Shown here in pieces: positions 7,661 through 8,138 of a stretch of 8,138 nucleotides of DNA; position 1 is the stretch's first letter, and each line of letters starts with the position of its first letter. Origin of the DNA: Polyangia bacterium (lineage in GTDB: Bacteria > Myxococcota_A > Polyangia > Polyangiales > Polyangiaceae); the NCBI GenBank assembly GCA_030433055.1, contig JAUILJ010000322.1:1-8138 (forward strand), in the 5' to 3' direction. Position numbers and translations under genes: made by a program. The notes under the pieces were generated by a model. That model was not told the DNA's origin, did no database searches, and saw only the letters and a program-made list of their open reading frames with translations.

Positions 7661-8136
7661 CGCGGCACCGTGGCGCAGTGGCAGGTGTTATCGGCTCGGA
7701 TCACGCAGCTCTCGCCCCCCACGCACCCCGCACAGCCACCTTGAGGGTCGGCCTCACAGGGTAAGGTCTCGGTCCAGTAGGCCGTGAGGCTGCCGTCTTC
7801 GAAGTCCTGGTATGGCAACCAGAACGGTGGATACGACGGATCTCCATCTCCAACCCGGGAGACGTCCACGGCGAACATCCAGAGCTGCGTCTCGTCCGCC
7901 GCGAGGAAGCCGTAGTCTGCCCGGGTGTTGAAGGAGATGAAGAAGATCTGGTCGCCCGCCTGGGAGAAGGGCGCGAACTTGGGCCAGGAGCTCTTCTTGC
8001 CGAGCCCCGATGCCGCCTCACTGGGCGAATACAGCGTGCCGCGGGTGAGTTCGATGCAGTCGCTACCCGGGCACGTGTAGGGCCCCCCGCTCGTCCTGAC
8101 CATGCGGATCAGGCCGTTCGGAGTCGCCTCGGAGGT
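7657..8136 (-). CDS. C-terminal part of a beta-propeller-like protein with Cys-rich tail
   Basis: The frame is open to the right edge of the window, so the Met at 8103 is probably internal and the gene starts outside. The 159 visible residues include SSWPKFAPFSQAGDQIFFIS followed by FNTRADYGF and TQLWMFAVDV. This pattern (phrase 'W/P-x-F-x-P-x-G-D-x-I-x-F', then 'x-L-W-x-x-x-V') is reminiscent of TolB/PD40 propeller blades. The last part, starting at CEADPQGGCAGC, holds six cysteines in about 28 residues (spacing C-x7-C-x2-C-x5-C-x7-C-x1-C), which suggests disulfides and export to the periplasm or surface. The stop (TGA, 7659-7657) overlaps the GH9 ATG by 4 nt, so the two are probably translationally coupled. 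I cannot name a function; a sugar-sensing or binding role is only possible by context. Confidence 0.65.
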   Translation of the reverse strand, partial: TSEATPNGLIRMVRTSGGPYTCPGSDCIELTRGTLYSPSEAASGLGKKSSWPKFAPFSQAGDQIFFISFNTRADYGFLAADETQLWMFAVDVSRVGDGDPSYPPFWLPYQDFEDGSLTAYWTETLPCEADPQGGCAGCVGGESCVIRADNTCHCATVPR

Positions 8137-8138
8137 GG

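Noticed and set aside
8101..8103. Minus-strand ATG as the start of the propeller-like gene
   Set aside because: The frame stays open to the window edge with a sensible composition and no Shine-Dalgarno sequence is evident, so an upstream start is more likely.

Overview
The window is GC-rich, with strong third-position G/C, long antisense shadow ORFs, a lipoprotein signal, and a Cys-rich tail on a beta-propeller-like protein. Together these suggest a large-genome delta-proteobacterium of the myxobacterial (Polyangia/Sorangium-like) kind. That assignment is inference: there is no rRNA or other phylogenetic marker here.

Layout. On the + strand, the 3' part of a secreted-type glycoside hydrolase family 8 (GH8) gene (3-740, 5' end outside the window) is followed after 172 bp by a 624-aa AraC-type regulator (913-2787). 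It is read toward a minus-strand gene block, and a 13-bp hairpin (2831-2860) lies between the two convergent transcription units. On the minus strand, reading right to left, are: the C-terminal part of a beta-propeller-like protein with a six-Cys tail (7657-8136, 5' end outside the window); a 660-aa GH9 lipoprotein (5678-7660) whose start overlaps the preceding stop by ATGA; and, after 70 bp, a 900-aa GH2 enzyme (2905-5607). The last three look like one operon.

How the genes may work together. The GH2 protein is recognisably of the exo-beta-D-glucosaminidase (CsxA) type. It has the Ser-Asp acid/base doublet and a downstream Glu nucleophile, with long conserved stretches around them. The GH8 fragment has the residue pattern of the GH8 subfamily that contains chitosanases. 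The GH9 protein differs from cellulases at a key active-site position (DAGN instead of DAGD), and GH9 is a family known to contain exo-beta-glucosaminidases as well as cellulases. The simplest reading is a locus for breaking down chitosan or other glucosamine-rich polymers. An endo-enzyme (GH8) would work outside the cell, a membrane-anchored GH9 would trim fragments, and a GH2 exo-glucosaminidase without a visible signal peptide would release glucosamine. The AraC regulator is the obvious candidate controller. Substrate specificity is inferred from family resemblance, and cellulose or beta-glucan is the main alternative for GH8 and GH9.

No tRNA, rRNA, CRISPR, insertion sequence or other mobile element was seen.
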